Source: Streptomyces uncialis
GTDB taxonomy: Bacteria; Actinomycetota; Actinomycetes; Streptomycetales; Streptomycetaceae
Length of the DNA: 64,000 bases
NCBI RefSeq assembly: GCF_036250755.1
Contig: NZ_CP109583.1
Location: 7,620,001-7,684,000, forward strand
Direction: 5' to 3'
Both the position numbers and the translations under genes were made by a program. The notes beneath the pieces are model-generated. The model did no database searches and was not told where the DNA came from. It saw only the letters and a program-made list of their open reading frames with translations. This document shows, piece by piece, positions 51,290 through 60,826 of this stretch; the first letter of the stretch is position 1; each line of letters starts with the position of its first letter.

Positions 51290-53266
51290 GTGTCAGACGT
51301 CCGTGTGGTCATCCAACGCGATTCCGAGCGGGAAGAACGCGTGGTGACCACGGGCACTACGGCCGCCGACCTCTTCCCCGGGGAGCGCTCCGTCGTCGCC
51401 GCCCGGGTGGACGGCGAGCTGAAGGACCTGGCGTACGAGCTGCGCGAGGGGGAGAGCGTCGAGGCCGTCGACATCTCCTCCGAGGACGGCCTGAACATCC
51501 TGCGCCACTCCACCGCCCACGTCATGGCCCAGGCCGTGCAGGAGCTCTTCCCCGACGCCAAGCTCGGCATCGGCCCGCCGGTCAAGGACGGCTTCTACTA
51601 CGACTTCGACGTCGAGAAGCCGTTCACGCCCGAGGACCTCAAGGCCGTCGAGAAGAAGATGCAGGAGATCCAGAAGCGCGGCCAGCGGTTCTCCCGCCGC
51701 GTCGTCAGCGACGACGACGCCCGCGAGGAGCTCGCGGACGAGCCGTACAAGCTGGAACTGATCGGCATCAAGGGCTCCGCCTCGCACGACGACGGCGCGG
51801 ACGTCGAGGTCGGCGCCGGCGAGCTGACCATCTACGACAACCTGGACGCGAAGACCGGCGAGCTGTGCTGGAAGGACCTCTGCCGGGGTCCGCACCTGCC
51901 CACCACCCGGAACATCCCCGCGTTCAAGCTGATGCGCAACGCCGCCGCGTACTGGCGCGGCAGCGAGAAGAACCCGATGCTCCAGCGCATCTACGGCACC
52001 GCCTGGCCCTCCAAGGACCAGCTGAAGGCCCACCTCGAATTCCTCGCCGAGGCCGAGAAGCGCGACCACCGCAAGCTCGGCAACGAGCTGGACCTCTTCT
52101 CCATCCCCGACCAGATCGGCTCCGGCCTCGCCGTCTTCCACCCCAAGGGCGGCATCATCCGCCGGGTCATGGAGGACTACTCCCGGCGCCGCCACGAGGA
52201 GGAGGGGTACGAGTTCGTCTACACCCCGCACGCCACCAAGGGGAAGCTCTTCGAGACCTCCGGGCACCTCGACTGGTACGCCGACGGCATGTACCCGCCC
52301 ATGCAGCTCGACGAGGGCGTGGACTACTACCTCAAGCCCATGAACTGCCCGATGCACAACCTGATCTTCGACGCGCGCGGCCGGTCCTACCGTGAACTGC
52401 CGCTGCGCCTGTTCGAGTTCGGCACCGTGTACCGGTACGAGAAGTCCGGCGTCGTGCACGGACTGACCCGGGCCCGCGGCTTCACCCAGGACGACGCGCA
52501 CATCTACTGCACCAAGGAGCAGATGGCGGACGAGCTCGACTCGACGCTGACCTTCGTGCTGAACCTGCTGCGCGACTACGGACTCACCGACTTCTATCTG
52601 GAGCTCTCCACCAAGGACCCGGAGAAGTTCGTCGGCTCCGACGAGATCTGGGAGGAGGCCACGGCGACGCTGCGCGAGGTCGCCGAGAAGCAGGGCCTCC
52701 CGCTGGTCCCGGACCCGGGCGGCGCCGCCTTCTACGGGCCGAAGATCTCCGTCCAGGCCAAGGACGCCATCGGCCGCACCTGGCAGATGTCGACCGTCCA
52801 GCTCGACTTCAACCTGCCCGAGCGGTTCGACCTGGAGTACACCGGCCCCGACGGCTCCAAGCAGCGCCCGGTCATGATCCACCGTGCGCTGTTCGGGTCC
52901 ATCGAGCGCTTCTTCGCGGTCCTCCTGGAGCACTACGCGGGCGCCTTCCCCGCCTGGCTCGCACCCGTCCAGGCGGTCGGCATCCCCATCGGCGACGGGC
53001 ACGTGCCCTATCTGGAGGACTTCGCGAAGCAGGCCCGCAAGCAGGGGCTGCGCGTCGAGGTCGACTCCTCCTCCGACCGGATGCAGAAGAAGATCCGCAA
53101 CGCGCAGAAGCAGAAGGTGCCGTTCATGGTCATCGCGGGCGACGAGGACATGGCGAACGGCGCCGTGTCCTTCCGCTACCGCGACGGCTCCCAGGAGAAC
53201 GGCATCCCCGTCGGGGACGCCCTCGCGAAGATCGCCCAGGTCGTCGCGGAGCGCACCCAGATCTGA
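51290..53266 (+). CDS. thrS: threonyl-tRNA synthetase
   Basis: 658 residues. It charges tRNA-Thr and corrects Ser mischarging. Domains in order: TGS (about 1-65), the editing SAD domain with HSTAH (about 73) and DLCRGPHLP, and the class II catalytic core (about 240-535), with motif 2 [22 protein letters not shown], Zn ligand in MNCPMHN, and motif 3 [16 protein letters not shown]. The anticodon-binding domain ([20 protein letters not shown]) closes the protein. Full family length. GTG start with AGGAGAG upstream. A hairpin follows and the HIT gene starts 60 bases downstream. Confidence 0.97.
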   Translation: MSDVRVVIQRDSEREERVVTTGTTAADLFPGERSVVAARVDGELKDLAYELREGESVEAVDISSEDGLNILRHSTAHVMAQAVQELFPDAKLGIGPPVKDGFYYDFDVEKPFTPEDLKAVEKKMQEIQKRGQRFSRRVVSDDDAREELADEPYKLELIGIKGSASHDDGADVEVGAGELTIYDNLDAKTGELCWKDLCRGPHLPTTRNIPAFKLMRNAAAYWRGSEKNPMLQRIYGTAWPSKDQLKAHLEFLAEAEKRDHRKLGNELDLFSIPDQIGSGLAVFHPKGGIIRRVMEDYSRRRHEEEGYEFVYTPHATKGKLFETSGHLDWYADGMYPPMQLDEGVDYYLKPMNCPMHNLIFDARGRSYRELPLRLFEFGTVYRYEKSGVVHGLTRARGFTQDDAHIYCTKEQMADELDSTLTFVLNLLRDYGLTDFYLELSTKDPEKFVGSDEIWEEATATLREVAEKQGLPLVPDPGGAAFYGPKISVQAKDAIGRTWQMSTVQLDFNLPERFDLEYTGPDGSKQRPVMIHRALFGSIERFFAVLLEHYAGAFPAWLAPVQAVGIPIGDGHVPYLEDFAKQARKQGLRVEVDSSSDRMQKKIRNAQKQKVPFMVIAGDEDMANGAVSFRYRDGSQENGIPVGDALAKIAQVVAERTQI

Positions 53267-53284
53267 CGGGCCCCGCGCCCACGG

Positions 53285-53311
53285 CCCCCGGGCGGCTCGT
53301 CCGCCCGGGGG
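53285..53311 (+). terminator. hairpin between thrS and the HIT gene
   Basis: Perfect 11-bp stem CCCCCGGGCGG / CCGCCCGGGGG with loop CTCGT, no U tract. The 3' arm contains the GGGGG that would serve as ribosome site for a start at 53316. Confidence 0.6.
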
Positions 53312-53327
53312 TCCTATGCTGCTTGGC

Positions 53328-53876
53328 ATGACTTCGCGTGAGCCGGAACAGCAGATCGGAGTGGGTGTCCCGGACGCTTTCCAGCGACTGTGGACGCCCC
53401 ATCGGATGGCGTACATCCAAGGGGAGAACAAGCCGACCGGCCCCGGGGTCGACGACGGCTGTCCGTTCTGCGCGATTCCCGCCAAGTCGGACGAGGACGG
53501 GCTGATCATCGCCCGCGGCGAGCGGGTGTACGCCGTGCTGAACCTGTACCCGTACACCGGCGGCCACGCCATGGCCGTGCCCTACCGGCACGTCGCCGAC
53601 TACACCGAGCTCGACGAGGCCGAGACGCTGGAGCTCGCGGACTTCACCAAGCGGTTGATGACCGCGTTGCGGAGCGCGTCCGGGGCCCACGGTTTCAACA
53701 TCGGGATGAACCAGGGGACGGTCGCGGGGGCGGGGATCGCGGCGCATCTCCATCAGCATGTGGTCCCCCGCTGGGGTGGTGACACCAACTTCATGCCGGT
53801 CGTCGGCCACACGAAGGTGCTGCCGCAGCTGCTGGCGGACACCCGGGCGATGCTCGCGGACTCCTGGCCGAAGTAA
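53328..53876 (+). CDS. HIT family protein (AP4A hydrolase/phosphorylase-like)
   Basis: 182 residues. A histidine-triad nucleotide hydrolase or transferase: metal/structural CPFC (about 43-46), YPYTGGHAMAVPYRH (about 74-88), and the triad HLHQHVVPRW near 141. Length and the CxxC pair fit the actinobacterial Ap4A-phosphorylase-like group. ATG 53328 begins MTSREPEQ as in relatives; ATG 53316 is closer to a GGGGG ribosome site. Conserved next to thrS and pgsA in actinobacteria. Confidence 0.9.
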   Translation: MTSREPEQQIGVGVPDAFQRLWTPHRMAYIQGENKPTGPGVDDGCPFCAIPAKSDEDGLIIARGERVYAVLNLYPYTGGHAMAVPYRHVADYTELDEAETLELADFTKRLMTALRSASGAHGFNIGMNQGTVAGAGIAAHLHQHVVPRWGGDTNFMPVVGHTKVLPQLLADTRAMLADSWPK

Positions 53877-54566
53877 CCCCTCCGCCCCGTCCCCACAGGC
53901 CCCCGCAGTCCGCGGCCTCGCGCAGTTCACCGCACCCCCAGGTCTCTCCGTCCCCAGGTCCCCGCGAGGGTGCGGGTGGGTCCGTGGGTGCGCAGTTCCC
54001 CGCGCCCCTGAGGTCGCGCCTCTTGCGGCTCCCGTTCGGCTGCGGGTGGCCCCTGGTCGCTCGCGCAGTTCCCCGCGCCCCTGGATGCTGCCCCCTTACG
54101 GCCGCTCTTCGGGTGCGGGTCGGCCCTCGTCCTTCGCGCAGTTCCCCGCGCCCCTTCGGGGGCGCCTCAGCCTCCTGAGGTTGTTTTTCACCCTCCTCCT
54201 CGCGCAGTCGCAGGACTCACGGGAGGGGGTGGGCGGGAATCTCTGCCCGCAGACTCCGATGCTCTTCAGTCGAGTCACTGGACGTCGTACCGAGCGCGTT
54301 GGAGCGAGGACGGAGAATCCCGACCGGCACCGACCCGAAGAACAAACCGGATGCGCCCCAAAGGGGCGCGGGGAACTGCGCGAAAACGACGAGCGACAGC
54401 ACAGGAACGAAGTGCGCCCAGCCGGACAGACCCAAAGGGGCGCGGGGAACTGCGCACCCACCGAGCGACGGCACAGGTACGAAGTGCGCCCAGCCGGACA
54501 GACCCAAAGGGGCGCGGGCCACCAAGGACCCGCACCGACCGCCCCGCTCACCCCCGCCGGACGGCG
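53877..54566. repeat. inverted clusters of the GGGGCGCGGGGAACTGCGC repeat
   Basis: No gene. Minus-oriented cores (GCGCAGTTCCCCGCGCCCC) start at 53990, 54063 and 54136, 73 bases apart. Plus-oriented cores start at 54361, 54435 and 54507, 72-74 bases apart. The two sets face each other and could base-pair. Between them, 54221-54381 is one arm of a 161-bp inverted repeat whose partner is at 59591-59751. Confidence 0.8.
54221..54381 (+). repeat. left arm of a 161-bp inverted repeat
   Basis: Begins GGGAGGGGGTGGGCGGGAAT and ends in the repeat core. Its reverse complement recurs at 59591-59751 with about 11 differences in 161 positions. The two arms enclose the unknown membrane protein gene and pgsA-patA-pimA. 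Confidence 0.8.
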
Positions 54567-56228
54567 TCACGCATCGTAGACATCCGCCTTCCGAGGCGCC
54601 GGGTCCTGCACCGCGCCCGACAGGAACGACGACCGCGCACCGAACTTGTCGGTGTCGACCCCGTTCTCCTTGAGCACCTTCAGCGCCGCCGAGTGCACCA
54701 CACGCAGCACCGGCGTCGCCGCCCGCAACGCGTCGTCCGCCATGAACCGGTGCCGCCACGGCTGCGAGGCCCACGCGTGCCGCAGCCCGAACGGCTCCGG
54801 CAGGACCAGCTTGCCGCCCAGCCAGTCCAGCAGCGGCGGGTACCAGGTGAACGGCGCCCGCGCGGCCAGCCGCACCACCTCGTCCGGCTCGATCAGCGGC
54901 AGCGACACCGTCCTGGTCTCCCAGAACCTGATCGCCTTGGCGACCGACTTCGTCTTCGGCGACGACGACGTGGTGAACAACCCGTGCACCGGACCCAGCG
55001 CGTGCCCCGTCACCTCGATCCGCAGCGTCTCGTGCAGCACCGTCACGGTGATCATCATCGTGATCACCAGCTGACCGTCCCACAACGTGAACTGGACGCC
55101 CAGATAGTGGCGGTCACCGCTGCCGAACTGCTGCTCGTTGCAGATCCGCTGTATCTCGTGCGGCTTGAGCTGGTACGCCTCGACGTCCGTACCGCTGGGG
55201 CGGGAGACCGACTTGGCGCCCTCCCCGACCGGGGTGACGATCCAGTGCCGTATCGACGGCGTTGGGAACCCGCCCGTGTGCAGCGGTCCGCGCGTCAGCA
55301 TCCGCAGCTGGTCATGGATGGACCGGATCACGTCCCAGCTGCGGAACGGATTGATCTCCTTGCCCTCCTCGCGGGGGATCAGATCCTCCGCGAGCTGCCA
55401 GCTGCCCCAGCGGGTGCCCATCCCGAGGATGCCCTTGGGGCCCGCGTAGAACACGGAGTTCGACTGCTGCTCCGCGCCGAGCCGGGCCAGCCCCTGGCGC
55501 AGCGCCTCCGCGGCCGTCTCGTTGGGGGAGGTCGGCACCGACTCGGGGATCTTCGCCCCGACCCCGCCGCCCGACAGCAGCCCGTCCCAGCGCGAGCGCA
55601 GATCCACCGCGGTCTGCTCACAGATCCGCTTCGCCCACAGCCAGCCGATCACCGGCGCGACGATCGCGGCCCGCGTGTACCAGGGCCAGAAGCCGTGCAG
55701 CGGCAGCCGCCACAGCATGATCACCGCGAGCACCCCCACCGCGAACAGCAGGGTCGTACCGAGCGCGGACATCCTCTTGTTGGTGGAACCGGAACTCCAC
55801 CTGCGGAGCTGGAAGACCAGCAGCCAGCCGAGCAGCCCGGGCAGGAACACCACCCCGCACAGCACCATGATCGCCGTGAGCCAGCTGTCGCGGTGCTTGC
55901 GGATACGGGTCGCCGCCAGACAGTGCTCGACGACCGCCTGCGGATCGATCCCGAACGACTGGATCAGCGGCGCCCGGCCGCCGCCCAGCATGCGCGTCTG
56001 GACGGCCCGCGAGAACGCCTCACCGAGGTTCGGCGTGAACAGGGACGCCCACTTGCGGCCCCCCGCGATCGTGGACTGGTACAGGTCGTTGTCCGCCTGC
56101 TTGATGTCCGCCAGGTCGCTGTCGCGGTACGCGGCCGACGCGAGTGCCGTGGTCGCCGCGGTCTGACCCGACGCACCCGAGAGCGGAACCTGTGCCCCCG
56201 GCCTGAAATCGAAACCCTCGTCCGCCAC
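54567..56228 (-). CDS. membrane protein of unknown function, next to pgsA
   Basis: 553 residues. An N-terminal soluble part (about 1-105) is followed by two hydrophobic pairs: about 112-136 (AIMVLCGVVFLPGLLGWLLVF) and 155-200 (GTTLLFAVGVLAVIMLWRLP; AAIVAPVIGWLW). A large C-terminal soluble domain of about 330 residues follows. No motif recognised. GTG 56228 follows GAGGGGG by eight bases; longer starts up to 56336 are possible. Divergent from the PIM module; conserved in streptomycetes near pgsA as I recall. Function unknown. Confidence 0.75.
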   Translation of the reverse strand: MADEGFDFRPGAQVPLSGASGQTAATTALASAAYRDSDLADIKQADNDLYQSTIAGGRKWASLFTPNLGEAFSRAVQTRMLGGGRAPLIQSFGIDPQAVVEHCLAATRIRKHRDSWLTAIMVLCGVVFLPGLLGWLLVFQLRRWSSGSTNKRMSALGTTLLFAVGVLAVIMLWRLPLHGFWPWYTRAAIVAPVIGWLWAKRICEQTAVDLRSRWDGLLSGGGVGAKIPESVPTSPNETAAEALRQGLARLGAEQQSNSVFYAGPKGILGMGTRWGSWQLAEDLIPREEGKEINPFRSWDVIRSIHDQLRMLTRGPLHTGGFPTPSIRHWIVTPVGEGAKSVSRPSGTDVEAYQLKPHEIQRICNEQQFGSGDRHYLGVQFTLWDGQLVITMMITVTVLHETLRIEVTGHALGPVHGLFTTSSSPKTKSVAKAIRFWETRTVSLPLIEPDEVVRLAARAPFTWYPPLLDWLGGKLVLPEPFGLRHAWASQPWRHRFMADDALRAATPVLRVVHSAALKVLKENGVDTDKFGARSSFLSGAVQDPAPRKADVYDA

Positions 56229-56738
56229 CGCAGAACCCCCTCGCCGCCGCGCCTTCGCTTCTGCGGCCCTTCCCGACTTGCCTGTCCCGCACACCTGTTG
56301 ATCAGGTCTGCGACCGGATCGCACACTGGTACGCACCGTCGATCTGATCGGGACTCAGCGTATCCGGCGCCACCGTCATCCGTCAGCGGTCGGCGGAAGG
56401 CCGCCCGCCCGGGGGACGGCGCACGGCCCGGCGCACCCGGCCCGCGACCGGCCCCGGCCCACCGCACCCGCACCCGTACCCGCCCCGCGACCTGCCGCGG
56501 CACCGTTCCGTGCCGGGCGTACGCCGGGCGCGGACCCGCGGGGTCGCCTACGAAGGGTCCGCCGCGGTCCGTGCCCGCGGTTCCTCCGGACGTTCACTCC
56601 CGTCACGGTGCGTCCATACGTCGTACACGCGCACAGGGGCACACGGTGCCCGGGGGGAGCAACCGCCCGCGCGTGGCTACGATGGGCCAGCCGGGGGCCA
56701 GCAAGGGCCACCCGGTCCTCCGACCCTCCGGGAAGGCC
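56229..56738. other. divergent intergenic region upstream of pgsA
   Basis: 510 bases between the membrane-protein gene (-) and pgsA (+). No gene recognised. A TACGAT box near 56679 (sequence GGCTACGATGGG) could be the -10 of pgsA. Confidence 0.45.
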
Positions 56739-57425
56739 ATGCTGAACAAGTACGCGCGTGCATTCTTCACGCGTGTCCTCACACCGTTCGCCGCGTTTCT
56801 GATCCGCCGCGGGGTGAGCCCTGACACGGTCACCCTCCTCGGAACCGCCGGAGTGGTGGTGGGCGCGCTGGTCTTCTTCCCCCGGGGCGAGTTCTTCTGG
56901 GGCACGATCGTCATCACGCTGTTCGTCTTCTCCGACCTCGTCGACGGGAACATGGCCCGCCAGCTCGGCCGCTCCAGCCGCTGGGGTGCCTTCCTCGACT
57001 CCACCCTCGACCGGGTCGCCGACAGCGCCATCTTCGGCGGCTTCGCCCTCTGGTACGCGGGCCAGGGCGACAACAACATCCTCTGCGCGGTCTCGATCTT
57101 CTGTCTGGCCAGCGGCCAGGTGGTGTCGTACACCAAGGCACGGGGCGAGTCGATCGGGCTGCCCGTCGCCGTGAACGGCCTCGTGGAGCGCGCCGAACGC
57201 CTCGTCGTGTCCCTCGTCGCCGCCGGTCTCGCCGGGATGCACACCTTCGGCGTACCCGGTGTCGAGATCCTGCTGCCGATCGCGCTGTGGATCGTCGCCG
57301 TGGGCAGCCTCGTCACCCTCGTCCAGCGGGTCGTCACCGTCCGCAGGGAGGCCGCCGAGGCCGACGCCGAGCAGCCCCGGGTCCCCGGCGACCAGAAGCC
57401 GCAGGGCAGCGGAGCCGCCTCATGA
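56739..57425 (+). CDS. pgsA: phosphatidylinositol phosphate synthase (CDP-alcohol phosphotransferase)
   Basis: 228 residues, about six membrane helices. The CDP-alcohol signature D-x2-D-G-x2-A-R-x8-G-x3-D-x3-D is complete in DLVDGNMARQLG plus RWGAFLDSTLD (about 67-92). In actinobacteria the enzyme condenses CDP-diacylglycerol with inositol phosphate, the first step toward phosphatidylinositol mannosides. ATG follows GGGAAGG. Its stop overlaps the patA start (ATGA). C-terminal 30 residues are hydrophilic. Confidence 0.93.
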   Translation: MLNKYARAFFTRVLTPFAAFLIRRGVSPDTVTLLGTAGVVVGALVFFPRGEFFWGTIVITLFVFSDLVDGNMARQLGRSSRWGAFLDSTLDRVADSAIFGGFALWYAGQGDNNILCAVSIFCLASGQVVSYTKARGESIGLPVAVNGLVERAERLVVSLVAAGLAGMHTFGVPGVEILLPIALWIVAVGSLVTLVQRVVTVRREAAEADAEQPRVPGDQKPQGSGAAS

Positions 57426-58342
57426 GCACCGCCGGGCGCCTCACGGACACCCTGTACGGCGCCGGCTGGGCCACCGCCAAGAAGCTCCCCGAACCGGTCG
57501 CCGTCCGGCTCGGCCGCACCCTCGCGGACCTCGTCTGGAAACGCCGCGGCAAGGGCGTCCTGCGCCTGGAGGCGAACCTCGCGCGCGTGGTCCCGGACGC
57601 GGGACCCGAACGGCTCGCCGAACTGTCCCGCGCCGGGATGCGCTCCTATCTGCGCTACTGGATGGAGTCCTTCCGGCTGCCCGCGTGGAGCGAGCAGCGC
57701 GTCCGGTCCGGGGTCGACGTCGCCGGTCTCCACCACCTCACCGACGGACTCGCCACCGGCCGCGGCGTCGTCCTGGCGCTGCCCCACCTCGCCAACTGGG
57801 ACCTCGCCGGGGCCTGGGTCACCACCGAGCTGAAGACCCCGTTCACCACCGTCGCCGAACGCCTCAAGCCCGAGACCCTGTACGACCGCTTCGTCGCCTA
57901 CCGCGAGAGCCTCGGCATGGAGGTCCTCCCGCACGAAGGCGGCGCCGCCTTCGGGACCCTCGCCCGGCGGCTGCGCGCGGGCGGCCTGGTGTGCCTGGTC
58001 GCGGACCGCGACCTGTCCGCGTCCGGGGTCGAGGTCCAGTTCTTCGGCGCCACCGCCCGGATGCCCGCCGGACCCGCGCTGCTCGCCCAGCAGACCGGCG
58101 CGCTGCTGCTCCCCGTCACCCTCTGGTACGACTCCTCGCCCGTGATGCGGGGCCGGGTCCACCCGCCCGTCGAGGTGCCCGGCTCAGGTGACCGGGCCGC
58201 GAGGACGTCCGTCATGACACAAGCACTCGCGGACGCCTTCGCGTCGGGGATCGCCGAGCACCCGGAGGACTGGCACATGCTGCAACGGCTGTGGCTCGAC
58301 GACCTCGACCCCGCGCACCCGCGAAGCGGGGCCACCGCATGA
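57422..58342 (+). CDS. patA: phosphatidylinositol mannoside acyltransferase
   Basis: 306 residues. Acyltransferase of the LpxL/HtrB superfamily with the HX4D motif in LPHLANWDLAG (His about 121, Asp about 126). ARMPAGPALLAQQTGALLLPV is the family's later block. It transfers palmitate to the mannose of PIM1/PIM2 on the inner face of the membrane. ATG overlaps the pgsA stop, and its own stop overlaps the pimA ATG, so the three are translationally coupled. Confidence 0.92.
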   Translation: MSTAGRLTDTLYGAGWATAKKLPEPVAVRLGRTLADLVWKRRGKGVLRLEANLARVVPDAGPERLAELSRAGMRSYLRYWMESFRLPAWSEQRVRSGVDVAGLHHLTDGLATGRGVVLALPHLANWDLAGAWVTTELKTPFTTVAERLKPETLYDRFVAYRESLGMEVLPHEGGAAFGTLARRLRAGGLVCLVADRDLSASGVEVQFFGATARMPAGPALLAQQTGALLLPVTLWYDSSPVMRGRVHPPVEVPGSGDRAARTSVMTQALADAFASGIAEHPEDWHMLQRLWLDDLDPAHPRSGATA

Positions 58343-59499
58343 GGATCGGCATCGTCTGCCCGTACTCCTGGGACGTGCCGGGCGGCGTCCAGTTCCATAT
58401 CCGTGACCTCGCCGAGCATCTGATCCGGCTCGGCCACGAGGTCTCCGTCCTCGCCCCCTCCGACGACGACACCCCCCTGCCCCCGTACGTCGTCTCCGCC
58501 GGCCGCGCGGTCCCCGTCCCGTACAACGGCTCGGTCGCCCGGCTGAACTTCGGGTTCCTCTCCGCCGCGCGGGTCCGCCGCTGGCTGCACGACGGCACCT
58601 TCGACGTGATCCACATCCATGAGCCCGCCGCGCCCTCGCTCGCCCTGCTGACCTGCTGGGCCGCCCAGGGGCCGATCGTCGCCACCTTCCACACGTCCAA
58701 CCCGCGGTCCCGCGCGATGATCGCCGCGTACTCGATCCTCCAGGCCGCGCTGGAGAAGATCAGCGCCCGGATCGCGGTCAGCGAGTACGCCCGCCGCACC
58801 CTGGTCGAGCACCTCGGCGGCGACGCCGTCGTCATCCCCAACGGCGTCGATGTCGACTTCTTCGCGCACGCCGAGCCCCGCCCCGAGTGGCAGGGCGGCA
58901 CCATCGGCTTCATCGGACGCATCGACGAGCCCCGCAAGGGCCTGCCCGTCCTGATGAAGGCCCTGCCCCGCATCCTCGCCGAACGCCCCGGCACCCGGCT
59001 CCTGGTCGCCGGCCGGGGCGACGCCGAGGAGGCCCTCGCACCGCTCCCCGCGGAGCTGCGGTCCCGGGTCGAGTTCCTCGGCATGATCAGCGACGAGGAC
59101 AAGGCACGGCTGCTGCGCAGCGTCGATCTGTACGTGGCGCCCAACACCGGCGGCGAGAGCTTCGGGATCATCCTGGTCGAGGCCATGTCGGCGGGCGCGC
59201 CGGTGCTCGCCGCCGACCTCGACGCGTTCGCGCAGGTGCTGGACCAGGGTGCGGCGGGGGAACTGTTCGCGAACGAGGACGCGGGGGCGCTGGCGGGTGC
59301 GGCGGTGCGGTTGCTCGGGGACGAGGAGCGGCGGGCCGAGCTGAGCCGGCACGGCAGCAAGCATGTCCGTCGGTTCGACTGGTCCACGGTCGGGGCGGAC
59401 ATCCTGTCCGTCTACGAGACGGTGACCGCGGGGGCGGCGGCCGTCGCGACGGATGAGCGGGCCAGCGGGCTGCGGGCCCGGTTCGGCATCGGAACATAA
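58339..59499 (+). CDS. pimA: phosphatidylinositol alpha-mannosyltransferase PimA
   Basis: 386 residues, GT-B fold, family GT4. Acceptor site loop SWDVPGGVQFHIRDLAEHL at the N-terminus, HIHEPAAPS, TFHTSNPRS, VIPNGVDVDFF, GRIDEPRKGL, and the EX7E-type donor motif NTGGESFGIILVEAM (about 272-286) for GDP-mannose. It adds the first mannose to the 2-position of phosphatidylinositol at the cytoplasmic face. ATGA overlap with patA. The last 40 residues are less conserved. Confidence 0.95.
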   Translation: MRIGIVCPYSWDVPGGVQFHIRDLAEHLIRLGHEVSVLAPSDDDTPLPPYVVSAGRAVPVPYNGSVARLNFGFLSAARVRRWLHDGTFDVIHIHEPAAPSLALLTCWAAQGPIVATFHTSNPRSRAMIAAYSILQAALEKISARIAVSEYARRTLVEHLGGDAVVIPNGVDVDFFAHAEPRPEWQGGTIGFIGRIDEPRKGLPVLMKALPRILAERPGTRLLVAGRGDAEEALAPLPAELRSRVEFLGMISDEDKARLLRSVDLYVAPNTGGESFGIILVEAMSAGAPVLAADLDAFAQVLDQGAAGELFANEDAGALAGAAVRLLGDEERRAELSRHGSKHVRRFDWSTVGADILSVYETVTAGAAAVATDERASGLRARFGIGT

Positions 59500-60078
59500 T
59501 CCCTTCCCGGGGGGTGCGGGTACTCGCCGGTGGACGCCCCTGGGTCTCTTGTGCAGGGCGTACTTGTCCCTGTGCCGTCGTTCGTGGGGTGCGCAGTTCC
59601 CCGCGCCCCTTTGGGGCGCGTCCGGTCGGTTCTTCGGGTCGGTGCCGGTCGGGATTCTCCGTCCTCGATCCGACACGCTCGGTACGACGCCCCCTTACCC
59701 GACTGAAGAGCATCGGAGTCTGCGGGCAGAGATTCCCGCCCACCCCCTCCCGCAGCAGCGCGACTGCGGGAGGAAGGGGGTGCCCCTTCAGGGGCGCGGG
59801 GAACTGCGCAAAAACGAGGGCAGACCCGCACCCGAAGAGCGACCGTAATGGGGCAGCATCCAGGGGCGCGGGGAACTGCGCAAAAGACGAGGGCCGACCC
59901 GCACCCGGAGAACAACCGATCGGGGCAGCATCCAGGGGCGCGGGGAACTGCGCACCCACGGACGACCCGCACTGGGACGAGTACGCCCAGCACAGGGAAC
60001 CCCGGAGGCGCGAGCGAAGGCGACCCGCTCGGGTACGGGCGGGGGAACGGGTGGCGGACCGGCGGTTAGCCTTGCGGG
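59500..60078. repeat. repeat cluster with right arm of the inverted repeat
   Basis: No gene. 59591-59751 is the right arm of the 161-bp inverted repeat. Plus-oriented cores CAGGGGCGCGGGGAACTGCG begin at 59789, 59861 and 59933, exactly 72 bases apart, each with a slightly different tail. This is the fourth cluster of the family in the window. Confidence 0.8.
59591..59751 (-). repeat. right arm of a 161-bp inverted repeat
   Basis: Reverse complement of 54221-54381, same length, about 93% identical by eye; longest perfect blocks are about 51 and 30 bases. Confidence 0.8.
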
Positions 60079-60624
60079 GTGACCTCGACACTGATCTGGA
60101 TCGCCACCGCACTCGTGGCGATCGCCCTCTACCTCAGCTGGACGGCGGGCCGCCTGGACCGCCTGCACACCCGTATCGAAGCCGCCCGGGCCGCCCTGGA
60201 CGCCCAGCTCCTGCGCCGCGCCTCCGTCACCCAGGAGCTGGCCACCTCCGGGGTCCTCGACCCGGCCGCGTCGATCGTGCTGTACGAGGCCGCGCACGCC
60301 GCCCGCCAGGCGGAGGAGGACCAGCGCGAGGTCGCGGAGAGCGAACTGAGCCAGGCCCTGCGGGCCGTGTTCGGCGAGACCCAGCAGGTGGAGGCGGTCC
60401 GCGAGGTCCCGGGCGGCGAGGAGGCGGCCGGGGAACTGGCGCAGGCCGTCCGCCGGGTCCCCATGGCGCGCCGTTTCCACAACGACGCCGTCCGCGCGGC
60501 CCGCGCCCTGCGCCGGCACCGCAAGGTCCGCTGGTTCCGGCTGGCCGGCCACGCCCCGTTCCCGCTGGCCTTCGAGATGGACGACGAACCCCCGGTCGCC
60601 CTCGCCGACCGCCCCAACCGCTAG
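60079..60624 (+). CDS. LemA-like membrane-anchored coiled-coil protein
   Basis: 181 residues. One N-terminal membrane helix (TLIWIATALVAIALYLSW, about 4-21), then helical segments LDRLHTRIEAARAALDAQLLRR and FHNDAVRAARALRRHRKVRWFRLAGHAPFP. These match the layout of LemA proteins (short N-terminal anchor, long antiparallel helices). GTG start. Conserved between pimA and pdxS in Streptomyces. Role unknown. Confidence 0.8.
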   Translation: MTSTLIWIATALVAIALYLSWTAGRLDRLHTRIEAARAALDAQLLRRASVTQELATSGVLDPAASIVLYEAAHAARQAEEDQREVAESELSQALRAVFGETQQVEAVREVPGGEEAAGELAQAVRRVPMARRFHNDAVRAARALRRHRKVRWFRLAGHAPFPLAFEMDDEPPVALADRPNR

Positions 60625-60826
60625 GTCCTGCCGGCGCCGACCGGCAGGGCACGCGTGGCCACTCCGGGTACCCCTCGCACGGTCCACCGGGGCGCCGTTC
60701 GGGGGCCACCGGACCCCGCCGCGGGCGAAAACGATCCACGGGCTGTTCATTGGCCCTTGTCGGCCGCCGGACCGGAAGGGTTTCCTCGGTGGAGCACACA
60801 CCTTCTTCACCGAGTGAGGTCACCCC

